Source: Symbiodinium natans
Lineage: Eukaryota > Sar > Dinophyceae > Suessiales > Symbiodiniaceae
DNA length: 64,000 nt
NCBI GenBank assembly: GCA_905221605.1
Contig: CAJNDS010002103.1
Location: 310,581-374,580 of the forward strand
Reading direction: 5' to 3'
The translations under genes were made by a program, and so were the position numbers. This document shows positions 10,301 through 27,153 of this stretch, in pieces. The notes beneath the pieces are model-generated. The model was not told the DNA's origin. It was given only the letters and a program-made list of their open reading frames with translations, and did no database searches. Each line of letters begins with the position of its first letter. Within the stretch, counting starts at the first letter, position 1.

Positions 10301-13300
10301 TGGGTTAGGGTGTTCCCCCTTGTACTAAGAGTCCTTACTAGGGATTATAATGGGAGTACTATGTTCCCTATTAAGGACTGTTAGTCTAAGGGGAAACATC
10401 CCAAGATTTGTGGCTTTGTGTGTTAAGGCTTAAACGTTAGGGTTTGGGGCATAGGGTTTAGGGTTCCAGGGAACACCTCGGTAATATTCCCTTGGGTTTT
10501 ATATCCCTAAACCCTGAACCCTAAACCCTAAACCCCGAACCCCCAAACCCTAAACCCTAAACCTTAAACCCGAAACCCTAAACCCTAAACCCTAAACCCT
10601 AAACCCACACACCCTAAATCCTAAAGGGGCCATAGTTGTGGACTCCGGAGGCGTCTTTGCCTTCGAGGTCTCCGAGGTTCTTGACATCCGAGACCCAAGG
10701 GGGGATGCCCTTGGCCTGCGCTCAAGGTTTAGGGTTTAGGGTTTAGGGTTTAGGGTTTAGGGTTTAGGGTTTAGGGTTTAGGGTTTAGGGTTTAGGGTTT
10801 AGGGTTTAAGGCGACTTTCACAGCCCTCCATTCCTAACCCCCCCCCCCCCCCCCCCCCCCCGAAATTCTAAACCCGAAGGCCCTGCACTCTGAAGCTATT
10901 AAAGCCTAGACCCTAAACCCCTAGACGCCTAAAACCCCTAAATACCCTGAACCTTACACTGAAAACTAACTAGACCCGGAAGTAACCTACGAAGAAAAAG
11001 GGTGCCCTTTTTTGGCTTTAAGGGGGGCTATAAGGGAACCCTAAACCCTAAACCCTAAACCCTAAACCCTAAACCCTAAACCCTAAACCCTAAACCCTAA
11101 ACCCTAAACCCTAAACCCTAAACCCTAAACCCCAAAAAAAACACAAGGATCAAAAAGCGCCCTCGGTCCCAGCCCCAGAGTCCACTGGGGTTTAAGGTTA
11201 GGGTTTAGGGTTTAGGGTTTAGGGTTTAGGGTTTAGGGTTTAGGGTTTAGGGTTTAGGGTTTAGGGTTTAGGGTTTAGGGTTTAGGGTTTAGGGTTTAGG
11301 GTTTAGGGTTTAGGCTTAAGGGTTAAGGGTTAAGGGTTTAGGGTTTAGGGTTTAGGGTTTAGGGTTTAGGGTTTAGGGTGGTTGAATCCTGGCCCTTGTT
11401 TCAGGCAAAACAGGGGTAAGAGTTTCGGGCTTAGGCCCTTTGCAGCCCCTGAACCAACCCTCTACGAAGGGCCTGTTGAGGGAGTACAGGTGTAGGGCTG
11501 TGGCGTTCTGGCCCCGTGACATCCCCCGGCCGTAATACCATAATCAAGCATGCCAAGGGCTTTGCTAGGGGATTATAGGTTTCAGGCCTCCATCTTTAAT
11601 ACCCTAAACCCTAAGTTAGCCCTAAACCCTAAACCTTAAACCCTACTTCTGAAACTCTCGGGTAGACCAGCCCCTTACTGCGCTTGTGGTATACGCCTTG
11701 CCCCTTCTCAGGGTTTAGGGTTTACGGTTTGAAGTTTGGGGTTTAATGGTTCCCGAAGGTCCGACCCTAAACCCTGAACTTCCCAACAATTGAAACCCCT
11801 GGGCTCGAAACCCAAAATCCTGCTCAACACCGATCTCTACCTCCTAATCCCAAGCCACGGCCCCGCCAGAACAAGCAGAAACACCCCCCCCCCCCCCCCC
11901 GCCTCCCCCCGAAAAAAAGGGAAATTGAGTTCCTCTAGCTTAATTCAAGAACCCACCAGAACATACTTGAAAATACGCGTAGCCTAAACCTAGATTATAA
12001 ACGACACAACCAAAACCTCCTAACGCCCCCGGCCCGCCCCCCAACATCAAAATCAAAGACGCTAACCTGCTAAACCGCCTAAACCTCCTAAACCGCCTAA
12101 ACCGCCGAAGCCCCCTTAAACCCAACCCCCAAACCCTAGCCCTAAACCCTAAACCCTGAAGCCTAAACCCTGAACCCTAAACCCTGAACCCTAAACCCTA
12201 AACCCTGAACCCTAAACCCTAAACCCTAAACCCTGAACCCTAAACCCTAAACCCTAAAACAACCTAAACCCTAAACCCGAAACTAAACACCCTAAACCCT
12301 AAAACCCCTAAACCCTAAACCCCTAAACCCCTAAACCCCTAAACCCCTAAACCCCTAAACCCCTAAACCCCTAAACCCCTAAACCCCTAAACCCCTAAAC
12401 CCTAAACCCTAAACCCTAAACCCTAAACTCCAATGGCCCCCAGGAGGCCTGGAGTTCCTGCATCTCCTTGGTGCGGTTCTGCTCCCAGTCCTGGACATAC
12501 GGGGTCTTGAGCACGCCTGAGCTCAAGGCGTGGCGGTCTTGGGATGTTCCCCGCCGGTTTAGGGTTTAGGGTTTAGGGTTTAGGGTTTAGGGTTTAGGGT
12601 TTAGGGTTTAGGGTTTAGGGTTTAGGGTTTAGGGTTTAGGGTTTAGGGTTTAGGGTTTAGGGTACCTGGAGGATCATGGGACTTCGTAAATACCTGGAGG
12701 ATCATGGGACTTAGTAAGTAGGGTTATACGGGTGCCCTTTTTGGGATTTAAAGGGGCTCATGAAGGGAAGCTACCCCCCCCCCCCCCAAAAAAAAAAAAA
12801 AAGAATAGGGGAATAGGGGTCTTGAGCGCGCCTGAACTCAAGGCTTGGTGCATAGGAGTTGAGGGTTCCGGCTTTTGCCTACCTTTGGGTACAGGGTTTA
12901 GGTTTTGGATTTAGGGGATTTAGAGGTTTATGGGTACTTTTAAGTAAGGTTCGAACTACCCTACATAGGGCTATGAGTATAGTTACCAAAATTATATGAA
13001 CCTGCAAGTAGGGTTTTAGATTTGAGGGCTCTAGGGACTTCAAGATGTTAAGGCTTCAGGCTCTTAGGACTGTAGGATTTTAGGGCTTCAGCGTTGAGGG
13101 CTTTAGGAATTTCTGAGTTTTGGGGTTGAGGCTTGTAGGTTTTGGGGCTTTAGGGTTTAAGAGCTTAGAGTTTCAGGAATGTAGGGTTTTAGAAATTAAT
13201 GTGTTTGAAAGTGTCTAAGCGTCTTAGGATTTCAGGGTTTTAGGGATTAAGGCGTTGAGGGTTTTACGGGCTTAGGGTTTTAGCTTATGGGGTTTATAGG

Positions 13301-16300
13301 GTTTAGGGTCTCAGGGTACGGTATGGGATTTAGGGTCTCAGGGTGTTTGAGTAGGGTTGTAGGGTGTCAGGGTGTAGGGTTTCGGGTCTGAGGGCTACTT
13401 TCGGAGTACAGGGTTCTAGGGTTTTGGGCTTTAGGATTCGGGGTTTAGGGTTCTATGGCCCTTCGGGGTGTGTGGTGTAGGGTAAAGGGCTGAGGGCTTT
13501 AGGGCTCAGCCGGGCTTGAGCGCTTTAGGGCTAAAAGACTTCCAGGTTCCGAAAATAGCGGACCCCTAACATAGACCCCCTAGATACTAAGATTTCCTTA
13601 TAACAAGGACCATAGCGGACCCCTAATATAAACCCCTAAATAGTAAGATTCCCTGATAACAAGGACTCCACTGAGGTACCCCGAGTTTCGGAAACACCCA
13701 TGTGAGGACAGCTGGCGGGTCGACTTTGTGGCAAGTTTCGCATGGGTCGGCCAGTGTAGATCGTGGTTCGCAGGGTGTCCTTGGTGCCATGGAGGGTTTA
13801 GGGTTTAGGGTTTGGGGTTTAAGAGGAGTTCACCATAAAACCCCTAAGCGACCGCTGCACCCCTGCAAAGGGAAGTAGTGCAATTCACCCGCGCCCTAGA
13901 CCATCCTTCTCCCTAGGCCCTGAGGAGCAGCTGGATTCTTGGGTTACCCTAAACCCTAAACCCCAAACCCGAACCCTGAACCCTAAACCCTAAACCCCAA
14001 ACCCCAAACCCTAGGCCCTAATTACAAGCTTTTGAGGATCTGTCGCTGCTTGGCCCTTGGGGCTGATTTTCCCACTTCCCGCCTACTTCCCTGCGTCTCA
14101 CCCCCTTCTGGCCCTAAAAGGGCTGAGGGTTCAGGGTTTAGGGTTTAGGGTTTAGGCAAACGGCTTAGGGTTTGGGGTTTGGGGTTAAGGGTTTTGAGGT
14201 TTAGGGTTCTGGGGTTTAGGTTTTTCTGGAGTTTAGGTTCAGGCTTCCGCTCATTGGCTACCAACCCTAACCTCAAAACCAAGACAATAACACTCTTAAA
14301 CGAAACACAAAGAACGCTCAACCTTAAAAACCCTGAAGCCGCAAAACCCCGCAGTAAACCCCAAAATCCCAAGCCCGAACTCTAGAGAATCCTCAAAGCC
14401 GCGAAGCCACAAGAAAACCCGAAACCCAAGCTCTAGTTCATTAAGTCTGTTGGCCACGACTCTGCCTAGAGTAGTCTCTATACCCTGGAAAAAGGGATGC
14501 GCACTATAAGGTGTAGTTGCCTGTTTACCACACAGGTTTCAGGGCTGAGGGAAACTCTAGGTAAGCCCTATCCCTAAACCCTAAACCCTAAACCCAAAAC
14601 CCTCAACCCTTAACCCTAAACCCTAAACCCCAAGCCAAGGATCGCTAAAGCCGGCATCCATGATGCGCTGCTTGTGGAAGGGGCCCGCGCCGGCTTCATC
14701 GGAGCAAATGAAGCCTCCGCTCTCTTGATGATATTTTGTGGCAGGGGGGGGAGGGAAGCTCGGGTTCAGGGTTTAGGGTTTAGGGTTTATAGGGTTTAGG
14801 GTTTAGGGTTTAGGGTTCAGGGTTCAGGGTTTAGGGTTTAGGGTTCAGGGTTTGGGTTTTAGGGTCCAGGGTTTAAGGTTTTCTCGCCCTAGACTCTGGG
14901 AAGCTTGGAGTTTCTGGGGGCTCCAGCTCCCCAGAGCCTTAGATTTTGGCTGCTCTTAGCTACCTGGACATTTCCAAAAAACTGGAGGAGGGGGGGGGGG
15001 AACCCCTTAGATAGCCCTAAATGCTTCAGTTCTTTGCAATATTATAAGCCCCCAAATAGGCACAGTAAAACCACTGTATAAGAAACCACTGTTTAAGAAA
15101 CTGAGCCCCTAGACCCGGGAATATTGGTCGATTTGCGGTTGCCTTCTCGCTAAGAAACTTACGGTACCCTAGTGTGTTTGGGGTCAGTTTCTAAAAAATC
15201 CTGCCCCCAACACTCTCCGGGTCTACCCCAAAAACGCGCGGGAGTCACATTCTAGCTCTAGAGGTTTTCAACCCTAAAAAGCTCCAAAACGTGACTCCCC
15301 CGCGCCTCTGGCCTGACCCTACCCCAAAACGCGGCGGGAGTCACATTCTAGAGGTTTTCAGCCCTGAAAAGCTCTAAAACGTGACTCCCCCGCGCCTCTG
15401 GCCTGACCCTACCCCAAAAACGCGGCGGGAGTCACATTCTAGAGGCTTTCAGCCCTGAAAAGCTCTAAAACGCGACTCCCCCGCGCCTCTGGCCTGACCC
15501 GACCCCAAAACGTGGCGGGAGTCACATTCTAGAGGTTTTCAGCCCTGCAAAGCTCTAAAACGTGACTCCCCCGCGCCTCTGGCCTGACCCTACCCCAAAA
15601 CGCGGCGGGAGTCACATTCGGGAACCCTTGCCACCGCCATTCCGGGAACATGGGTTTGGTCTAGTGGTATAGCGTACTCCCTTGAGAAATTAGTTTAGAA
15701 ACCAAGCCTACCCTAGGCTCAAACCCCCCCCGGGTACATGGGTAACGGAAACTAAGAAACTTAGGGTACCCTATCGCCGGAAAACCGTTTTCTTATACAG
15801 CGTTTTTACTGTACTCCATCTTCCATGCCCAGAAGCGCCCTTCTAAACCCTAAACCCTAAACCTATCTTCCATGCCCAGAAGCGGGTGCCCACCCAGACG
15901 CCGGTGCAGCCCATGGCCAGCGCGGAGGCGAGCCCGCGCCCGTCGTAGATGCCGCCTGCAGCCACCTCATGTCACTGGGCTTTGGCAAGGGCTAAACCCT
16001 AAACCCTAAACCCTAAACCCTAAACCCTAAACCCTAAACCCTAAACCCTAAACCTTAGAAACCCTAAACCCTCCCAATGAACTCCCAGAATCCTGCAAGA
16101 GTCCCGCCAAGATCCCTGGAGGCGCCAAACCACAGAATTCCGCGGAGAGTCCCGTGACAGAAGCCCGCGGCAAATTGTCCCTAACTACCCGTCCGAGAAC
16201 GGCAGGATGGATCAGATCCCGATATCGGTTAGCATTGAGAACTGACTCGCAGTTTATCATTGCAGTTCGTTGTGTTTTTTTTTCGGGGGGAACGGTGAGT

Positions 16301-19300
16301 GCAGGACGTCGGCCTCAACATGACAGATCCATGCGAAGTGCACATTGCCTAGCACGTTGTCTGCCTGTAGGTCTAGTTATACTAGAGTCTACGTACCCTA
16401 CATTTCTGGTCTTGGGGTACCCCAAAAAACCAGAGCCCAAATTACAGGTTTAGGGTTTAGGGTTTCGGGTTTAGGGTTTCGGGTTTAGGGTTTAGGTGTT
16501 TGGGCAACCCCGAAACCACAAAACGGGTATTGGGACCTGTGGCTTGGGAGCCCCAAAACGAACACTATGCCAACATCCCGAAGCCATCCACTTGAGACTC
16601 TTGAGGATAAGGACAGAGGGCTGGACGATAACGTCCCAACTTTTCGCCCTGCAGGGTTTAGGGTTTAGGGTTTAGGGTTTAGGGTTTAGGGTTTAGGGTT
16701 TAGGGTGTTTTGCACCCAAGGTGGCGCCCATCTAGAGCCAAGGAGCTACTTGGATGGGCCCTCCGGTGAGTGGCGACTTCTTTCCCCGGACAGCATCGAC
16801 CACTTTTGGCAGCAGGATGGCTGTGGCGGTGTCACCTCCACGTGTGACTATAAGGACACGCAATAGGAATGCATGCAGAAAATACAGACATACAGACATA
16901 CAGACATACATATAAGCAAACGCATGTATATGCACGACACACATACTGCTCGTACGGTAAGTTGCATGACAGGCTTGGCAAACCTTCAGAGAGGATTTTG
17001 TAGAAGGATGCTAAACCCTAAACCCTAAACCCTAAACCGTAAACATTAAACTATAAACAATAAACGATAAACCCTAAACCCTAAACCCTAAACCACCCCC
17101 CCCCCCTGCCCGTGCCCTTAGCCATGAGCACGTAGTTCGTGATGCACTCGCTGATCGTCATCAAGTCAAGAGCTGCCCTCAGCAACCTTAAGGCATAATG
17201 TAGGGGGCGGAAATTAATTACTAATAGTATTCCCATATGGTCCCTTTCTATATTTATTATACTATATTACCCCCCTCCCCCAAAAAAAAAAATATATATA
17301 TCAAGAAGACCTATTCTAATTCTTAAGGCCCCTACAGTACTCAGGCTTGCCTGTGTGGCCACCGCCCTCGCCACCCTGAGCGCAGATGATGTCCTCGGCA
17401 CGGGACGTCGGGCCCTCAGGCCCAGGGTTTAGGGTTGAGGGTTTAGGGGTTGAGGGTTTAGGGTGTAGGGTTTAGGGTTCCAACACTACTTTTGCTCTGC
17501 TCTATGTGAGGCCCCTTGATGCAGAAACTCGAACCACCCTAAGCTTCCGCCCCCAGAAGCTTCGCCTGACATCCTGCAAGCGGCCCCGGGATACGCACAA
17601 GGGATAAAGGGCAAGTAACCTTGTAGGGTGTTGGGGTGCAAGTTACGAAGTTCATGCCAAGCAACGACACCTGCTTCCACAGCCTTGTCGACGTGCTTCA
17701 CGGCACCGATCATGTTCATGACCTGCAAGAAACCAAAGGCAGCCGTTCTCAATGCCCCCAACATCAAGCCATCCGAGACCCCCGCAAACGAATCTCTCAT
17801 TCTACTCGCCAGGTGCCACAAAGCAAAGCTAGTCAGTGCTAAGCCGTTCGACATTGGGGGTTTCCGAAATAGGGGGTACCCTATTGCGGTCCTATATTAC
17901 AAGCGGATCCTACGATTTGGGGGTTTATATTCAGGCTCCCTTAGTTTCGGAAACCCCCACATGACACCATCACGGGAAAGGTGATTCAAGAAGTGCACAC
18001 TCATATGGTGCTGTGTCTTGCCATTGCCAGGCTGCAGGGATGCCAGCGTTGTGGAACTTGTCGACGGCCCATTGTGGCGGCACGCCCACTGCGCAAATGA
18101 ACAGCGCGGCCTGCACGTGTGAAGGCACCCGATGGGTGGGGGGTGGGGGGGGTTTCCGGGCTGGGCTACAACAACCAATACGTACATAGGATCCTCTCTA
18201 TAGACCTGGCTCATTTGTCTCCAAGACTTACAAGCACGCATGGCTATGTCTTCTCAATCCTTAACTTGGAATGTTTCCCCCTATGCTAACAGTCCTTGAT
18301 AGGCATTGTAGTAGTGGGTACTACAACTCCTATTAAAAGAACTGTAGTATAAGGGGGAACATCCCCACGCTTAACCATCAACCCTGAGCAGTCAGCAAGC
18401 CTTCTCCTCAATGATGATATCGACCAGCCTGATGAGGGAACTGCCGAAACAGTTTTTAGGGGGGCTCACTCGGCTGCTTGCCCCTGAAAGGGTTTAGGGT
18501 TTAGGGTTATGAACAAAACCTGTAAGTGACCCAGAGTGACCGACATTCACCTAATCAGGAGAATAGACGCAACAATTATGGCCCACCTGCCTTTGCAAGT
18601 GTAAGTAGGGTACTCAAGCCTGCAGGAGTACATGCAAAAAAAGCAGCGAGCAACCGGTATCCGATAACCTCGGTTTTTCATTTAAGGTCAACCACTGAAT
18701 GCCCTTGCTTCCGCGTCATATCCGACAGCATGACAATCTTGAACGGCCCGCTCCCCATTCGGTTCTGTAGCCAAGAACCTCTGCGCCCAACAAAAACCTG
18801 CCCTCGAACCACCCTGTGAACTCCGCAGGATAAGGCATCCAGGCCACTGTGGCAGCGTTCCTCCCGTGTAGTCTTTGTTGGTCTTCCGTGCCCCACCTCC
18901 GACCTGACGTGCTGTGACTGCATACTCTAGGGGGCCTTAAGAATGAAAACAGGGTTTTGGGGGATATTGTAGAAAAATTATAAAGGGACCCTAAAAGAAT
19001 AAAAGTAGTAATTAGTCCGACCCCTAAACTACGTCCTGAGCCTGAGAACATGAAAGAACATCGCTTCCCTAGCCAGCAAAAGAATAGACTTGGGATGTGC
19101 TTCCTTGGACTAGCAGCTCTTAAATAGGGAATATAGTACCACCTATTCTAGCCTCAATTATAAGGACTGTTAGTAAGCATAAGGGGGAACATCCCAGACA
19201 TAGACACGGCTTCCGGGCTATAACAAACCTTGCAGGGAGCAGCAGCTGACAATGCCCCTCGGCATTGTGCAAAGCTTACAGCGCTTTAGTCACAGACCCT

Positions 19301-22300
19301 AGAATCACTTGGCGTTTCTCGCGTATGCGCCATGTATTGCACATATATATATATATATATATATGTATGGATATGTTTCCAAACATGTATATAAACAAAT
19401 AAACAAATAGACATTTAAAGAAATATATATATATATATACATATCACGTAGACATCATGTATACTATTGAAGCCCGAGCGCTCCTGAACCGAACATGCAA
19501 CAGCCGAATGAAAGACCCTGGACACGAGGCCGCATGCTGTCCGCTTGCAAAGTACCTGGAGGCTTAAGGAATTCCATACAAGCCTTACCTGGAGTGATCT
19601 TAGCTATCGGAATCGGGCCCCTGAAGGGTATCTCGGTCACACTATACCTGGAATGATCTTCGCTATCGGGTCCATTTCCCTTCTTAACTAGGTTGCCCAG
19701 TAACCTAGGCTTAAAAAGGGTGCCCTTTTTTGCTTAAAGGGGTTTATAAGGGAACCTAAACCTACCAAAAAGGGAATAAGGGTACTACTGGGCATCCTAG
19801 TTAAAGGGTATCTCGGTCACACCACGCCCGTGTACTCCCAAGTGGAGGTCTGGCCTGCGGCAGCAGCAAGTCCACTCCGAAAGGTGCGTTCTTGTCCTTC
19901 AGCTCCTTCGGCATGTGGTTTAGGGTTTAGGGTTTAGGGTCTAGGGTTTAGGGTTTAGGGTTTAGGGGCAAACAACCCTACAAGCCATGACTCTGATCAT
20001 ATCAAGTACCCTACCCTAAGGATCGAGGTACCTAGGTAGTATACACTTGCGCCCTAAAGGTACTATATTGGAACCCCTTTTTAATGCACAAGAATATACT
20101 ATGTAGGCGCATGATACAACACGGTAGAAACCCTAAACCCTAAACCCTAAACCCTAAACCCTAAACCCTAAACCCTAAACCCTAAACCCTAAACCCTAAA
20201 CCCTAAACCCTAAACCCTAACCCTAAACATGAAGCAAGACAAGACAAGAATGGCAAACTATGCAGCACTGCGGCTCTCTAGTTCTGGGATCTCGTAAGGG
20301 AGGGGGGGGTTAAGGGGGGTAGGTACGAGGGAACCTTCGGGAGTAGGGTTTAGGGTTTAGGGTTTAGGGTTTAGGGTTTAGGGTTTAGGGTTTAGGGTTT
20401 AGGGTTTAGGGTTTAGGGAGCATAAGGAAACCTTGGGTTACATACCCCCCCCCTTGAACAACCCTCCCTGAAGAACACGATAATCTAGGGTTTGGGCTCT
20501 GGAGGGCTCCTTCTTCAGCATCCCAATGGTCTTGCGCAGGGCCTCGGGTGTGTAGCCGACACCGCCTCGGCGGCGAAAGGGCGGAGAGCGGTGAGTGGAC
20601 GCCGCAGGAAGCTTGGGAGCTGGGCAGCAGTACATGTCAACACCAGCTTGTAGTTCATGAAGTATTATACATATGGCAATCAAAATAAGAAAAAATAAAT
20701 ATGTATATATATATATATACAACATATGTATATATATATATATAGAATATATGTGTGTGTATATATATATATATACATGTACATACTTTGAGATGCGCTC
20801 AGGCAAAGCAACGACACTGTGCCCTGAGTGCTGCACCGATGTTGCCAAGACCTCATAAAAGTCGCAAGAGCAAACCAATCATCGAGAAAGGGTTGTGAGC
20901 GCGAGCTCGAGCGCACGCGTGTGCATGTGTGTGTGCACGGGCGTGTGTGGGTGTGCGCACTCTACTATAGTCGCAGTTCTTGCTAGCTTCTTCGGCTACC
21001 GTCTGCATCGTGAGCTCTCAGCCTAACCCCAAACGAAAACCCCAAAGCCCTAAACCCTCAAACCTACGCCCGATAAACCCTCGTAGTCAGCCCTATAACC
21101 CTAAGTAAGCCCTATAAACCCTAGGCCCTAAAGCCCTGCAGGCCCCTAAACCCTAAACCCTAAACGAAACCCTAAACCCTAAACCCTAAACACTGCGGAG
21201 GCGCCTCCCGCATTGGTAACTGCAGCAGCCAGCTCCGGTCCAGCCGCGCCAGCCTCGAAAATGTCGGGGCAACTTTGGATGTTGGGTCTTTAGGGTTTAC
21301 GGTTTAGGGTTTAGGGTTTCCGAAAATTAGGGATAGGATAGGGTTTAGGGTTCTTAGGGCTTAGGGGGGGTTTAGTAGGGTTTAGTAGGCTAGGGTTTAG
21401 GGTTCTTTCGGGCGTAGTGGGGTTGAGCAGGACAGGCTTACTAGGGCTCAGTAGGGCTTAGTAGGGTTTAGTAGAGTTTAGGGATACTGCGGTGTAGTAG
21501 TGTGGTATGGTTCAATAGGGCTTAGGGTTGAGGGTCAACTTGGAGGTTGATGGGGCAGTTTATGCCTGCCATAAACGCCGGGACCCTAAAGGGTTTAAGG
21601 TGTATGGGGTCTAAGGTCTAAGGTCTAGGGTTTATGGTATGACGGATTTTGGTCTTCATGTATTTGGAGGGAAAGTGCGCATAAACGAATTTGCTTATAC
21701 CGTATGGCTACGCATGAACCCCGAAGAATCGGGCCTTCGAGGTAGACCGCTCTACCCTCTAACTGGGGTTGTAGGTTCCCAAACCATAAACCCTAAACCC
21801 TATTCTAGGATGGCCCTTAACACCCTCTGAAAAATATTCCTAAATATTGCCCTCTTAAACAAAATAGAGGAAAACTATAAAATATCCCAAGGGCCTACCG
21901 AGTATTTATTATAAACCCTAAGCCCTCAACCCCGAGAGTATGCTGGTGGCCTGTGGGGGCTTGGAAGCCTTGTCACCCGAAGCCTTCAAAAAAACAGGTT
22001 TTTGGGTTCAGGGTTTAGGGTTTAGGGTTTGGGGGGTTAAGGGCGCACGTTTTATAAGGGTTCCGAGTTTAGGATTTATGAGGCTTGGGGGTTCAGGGAG
22101 GGTTGAGAAGGTTTAGGTTTTTATAAGGTTTAGGGTTGAGGGTTTTGAAGCCGCACCCTCAAGGTCCTTGCACCTCTCGAGTATACACGTGGGACGTAAA
22201 GGTACTATACGGAGGCCACTTAAGGGTTTAGGGTTTAGGGTTTAGGGTTTAGGGTTTAGGGTTTAGGGTTTAGCCCCCCCCCAGCCCCACCCAACCCTCT

Positions 22301-22826
22301 CGGCTAGAAAAGTGGTCACAAAGCCTTGATGGCGTTCAACGGTCCTTGAGCAGTTTTGAGCCTTGCACTCTCTGGGCTGCAAAGCCTGGTGTAACAAGGG
22401 AGCCTGCTGTAAAAAAGGCATCCAGCACCTGTGTCCTTCTGCGAAGCCATACCGTGTGTCGACTGTACGTCAAGCCGAACACAAAAAAAAGCGTATCTCA
22501 TACTTGGCAGCCTTGGCAGCCTAAACCCTAAACCCTAAACCCTAAACCCTAAACCCTAAACCCTAAACCCTAAACCCGAAACCATACTGCAATCAGGGTA
22601 CCCTTCCGTATTAACACCACCACGAATGTAAGGGGACCCTAAGTTTTCAAGAACCTGTCCTGCCTCAAGGTGAGGGAATCCTAAACCCTAAGCCCTAAAC
22701 CCTAAACCCAAAACCCTAAGCCCTAAACCCTAAACCGGTATCTGCATGCAGCTGAGCAGCCATGCCCGCCAGCATGACGGGGTGCTTGATCTTGAAGAGC
22801 TCGGTGAGCGGGGTGGACAGCGCCAT
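6643..22826 (-). CDS. Nitronate monooxygenase (2-nitropropane dioxygenase family), 17 exons
   Basis: FMN-dependent TIM-barrel oxidase of nitronates. Exons in order: 22826-22761 (start MALSTPLTELFKIKHPVML), 21253-21205 (AGPELAAAVTNAG), 20565-20510 (GVGYTPEALRK), 19905-19855 (APFGVDLLLPQ), 18903-18857, 18440-18401, 18110-18036 (AVGVPPQWAVDKFHNAGIP), 17722-17666, 17393-17351 (CAQGGEGGGHTG, catalytic His), 16835-16750 (LLPKVVDAVRGKK), 15965-15884 (AAGGIYDGRGLASALAMG and VGTR, FMN phosphate site), 14714-14644 (DEAGAGPFHKQRIMDAGFS), 13779-13740 (IYTGRPMR), 12516-12449 (VLKTPYVQDWEQNRTKEMQE), 10715-10631, 7192-7142 (FLAGQCAGAIE), 6741-6643 (DVKPAGQIVEEM and stop). About 355 residues, normal for the family. 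Joins are in phase except between the 10631 and 7192 exons, where a piece of 3n+2 nt is unresolved. An LGVIG segment expected after NAGG was not found. Donors are mainly GC and GA. The gene lies within cyclophilin intron 5. The stop TAA is formed by the adjoining CCCTAAA repeat. Confidence 0.93.
11190..11377 (+). repeat. Telomere-like (TTTAGGG)n array, 188 bp
   Basis: Longest plus-oriented array, with one AAGGGTTAAGGG interruption. Lies in the NMO intron between exons ending 12449 and starting 10715. Interstitial, not chromosome-terminal, since genes lie on both sides. Confidence 0.97.
12130..12426 (-). repeat. Telomere-like (CCCTAAA)n array with CCCCTAAA variant block
   Basis: About 300 bp next to NMO exon 12449-12516. 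The first part alternates CCCTAAA and CCCTGAA; 12300-12400 is a run of the 8-mer CCCCTAAA; then CCCTAAA again. Confidence 0.97.
15224..15620 (+). repeat. Tandem 90-bp palindromic units, about 4.4 copies
   Basis: Units start near 15224, 15321, 15411, 15502 and 15592. Each begins CCCCAAAACGCGGCGGGAGT and ends GTGACTCCCCCGCGCC, so each can fold on itself. Copies differ by a few bases. Confidence 0.92.
15652..15726 (+). ncRNA. tRNA-like sequence (degenerate, proline-tRNA-like head)
   Basis: 75 nt with a perfect 7-bp acceptor-type pairing (GGGTTTG / CAAACCC) and an exact internal promoter A box (TGGTCTAGTGG at 15657-15667). TTTGGTCTAGTGGTAT matches the 5' region of plant-type tRNA-Pro from memory. 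The anticodon arm and B box are not conserved (T arm AGCCT-ACCCT-AGGCT has a 5-base loop), so a working tRNA is unlikely; a SINE-like or decayed tRNA is more likely. Confidence 0.45.

Positions 22827-27153
<4,327 letters not shown>

Larger units (their letters stand above)
15062..15812. mobile_element. 0.75-kb inverted-repeat transposon-like element in NMO intron 11
   Basis: 24-bp terminal inverted repeats with two mismatches (ACAGTAAAACCACTGTATAA... at 15062-15085; complement at 15789-15812). The CAGTAAAACC.CTGTATAA style resembles pogo-like DNA transposons (inference). No transposase frame, so non-autonomous. Inside are tandem 90-bp units, a second inner repeat (AAGAAACTTACGGTACCCTA / TTAGGGTACCCT) and a tRNA-like segment. 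Confidence 0.8.

Noticed and set aside
9416..11710. Chain of plus-strand exon candidates with compatible phases
   Set aside because: One member overlaps the well-supported NMO exon 10631-10715 on the minus strand. GC-rich exons here are often open on both strands, so the chain is not trusted.
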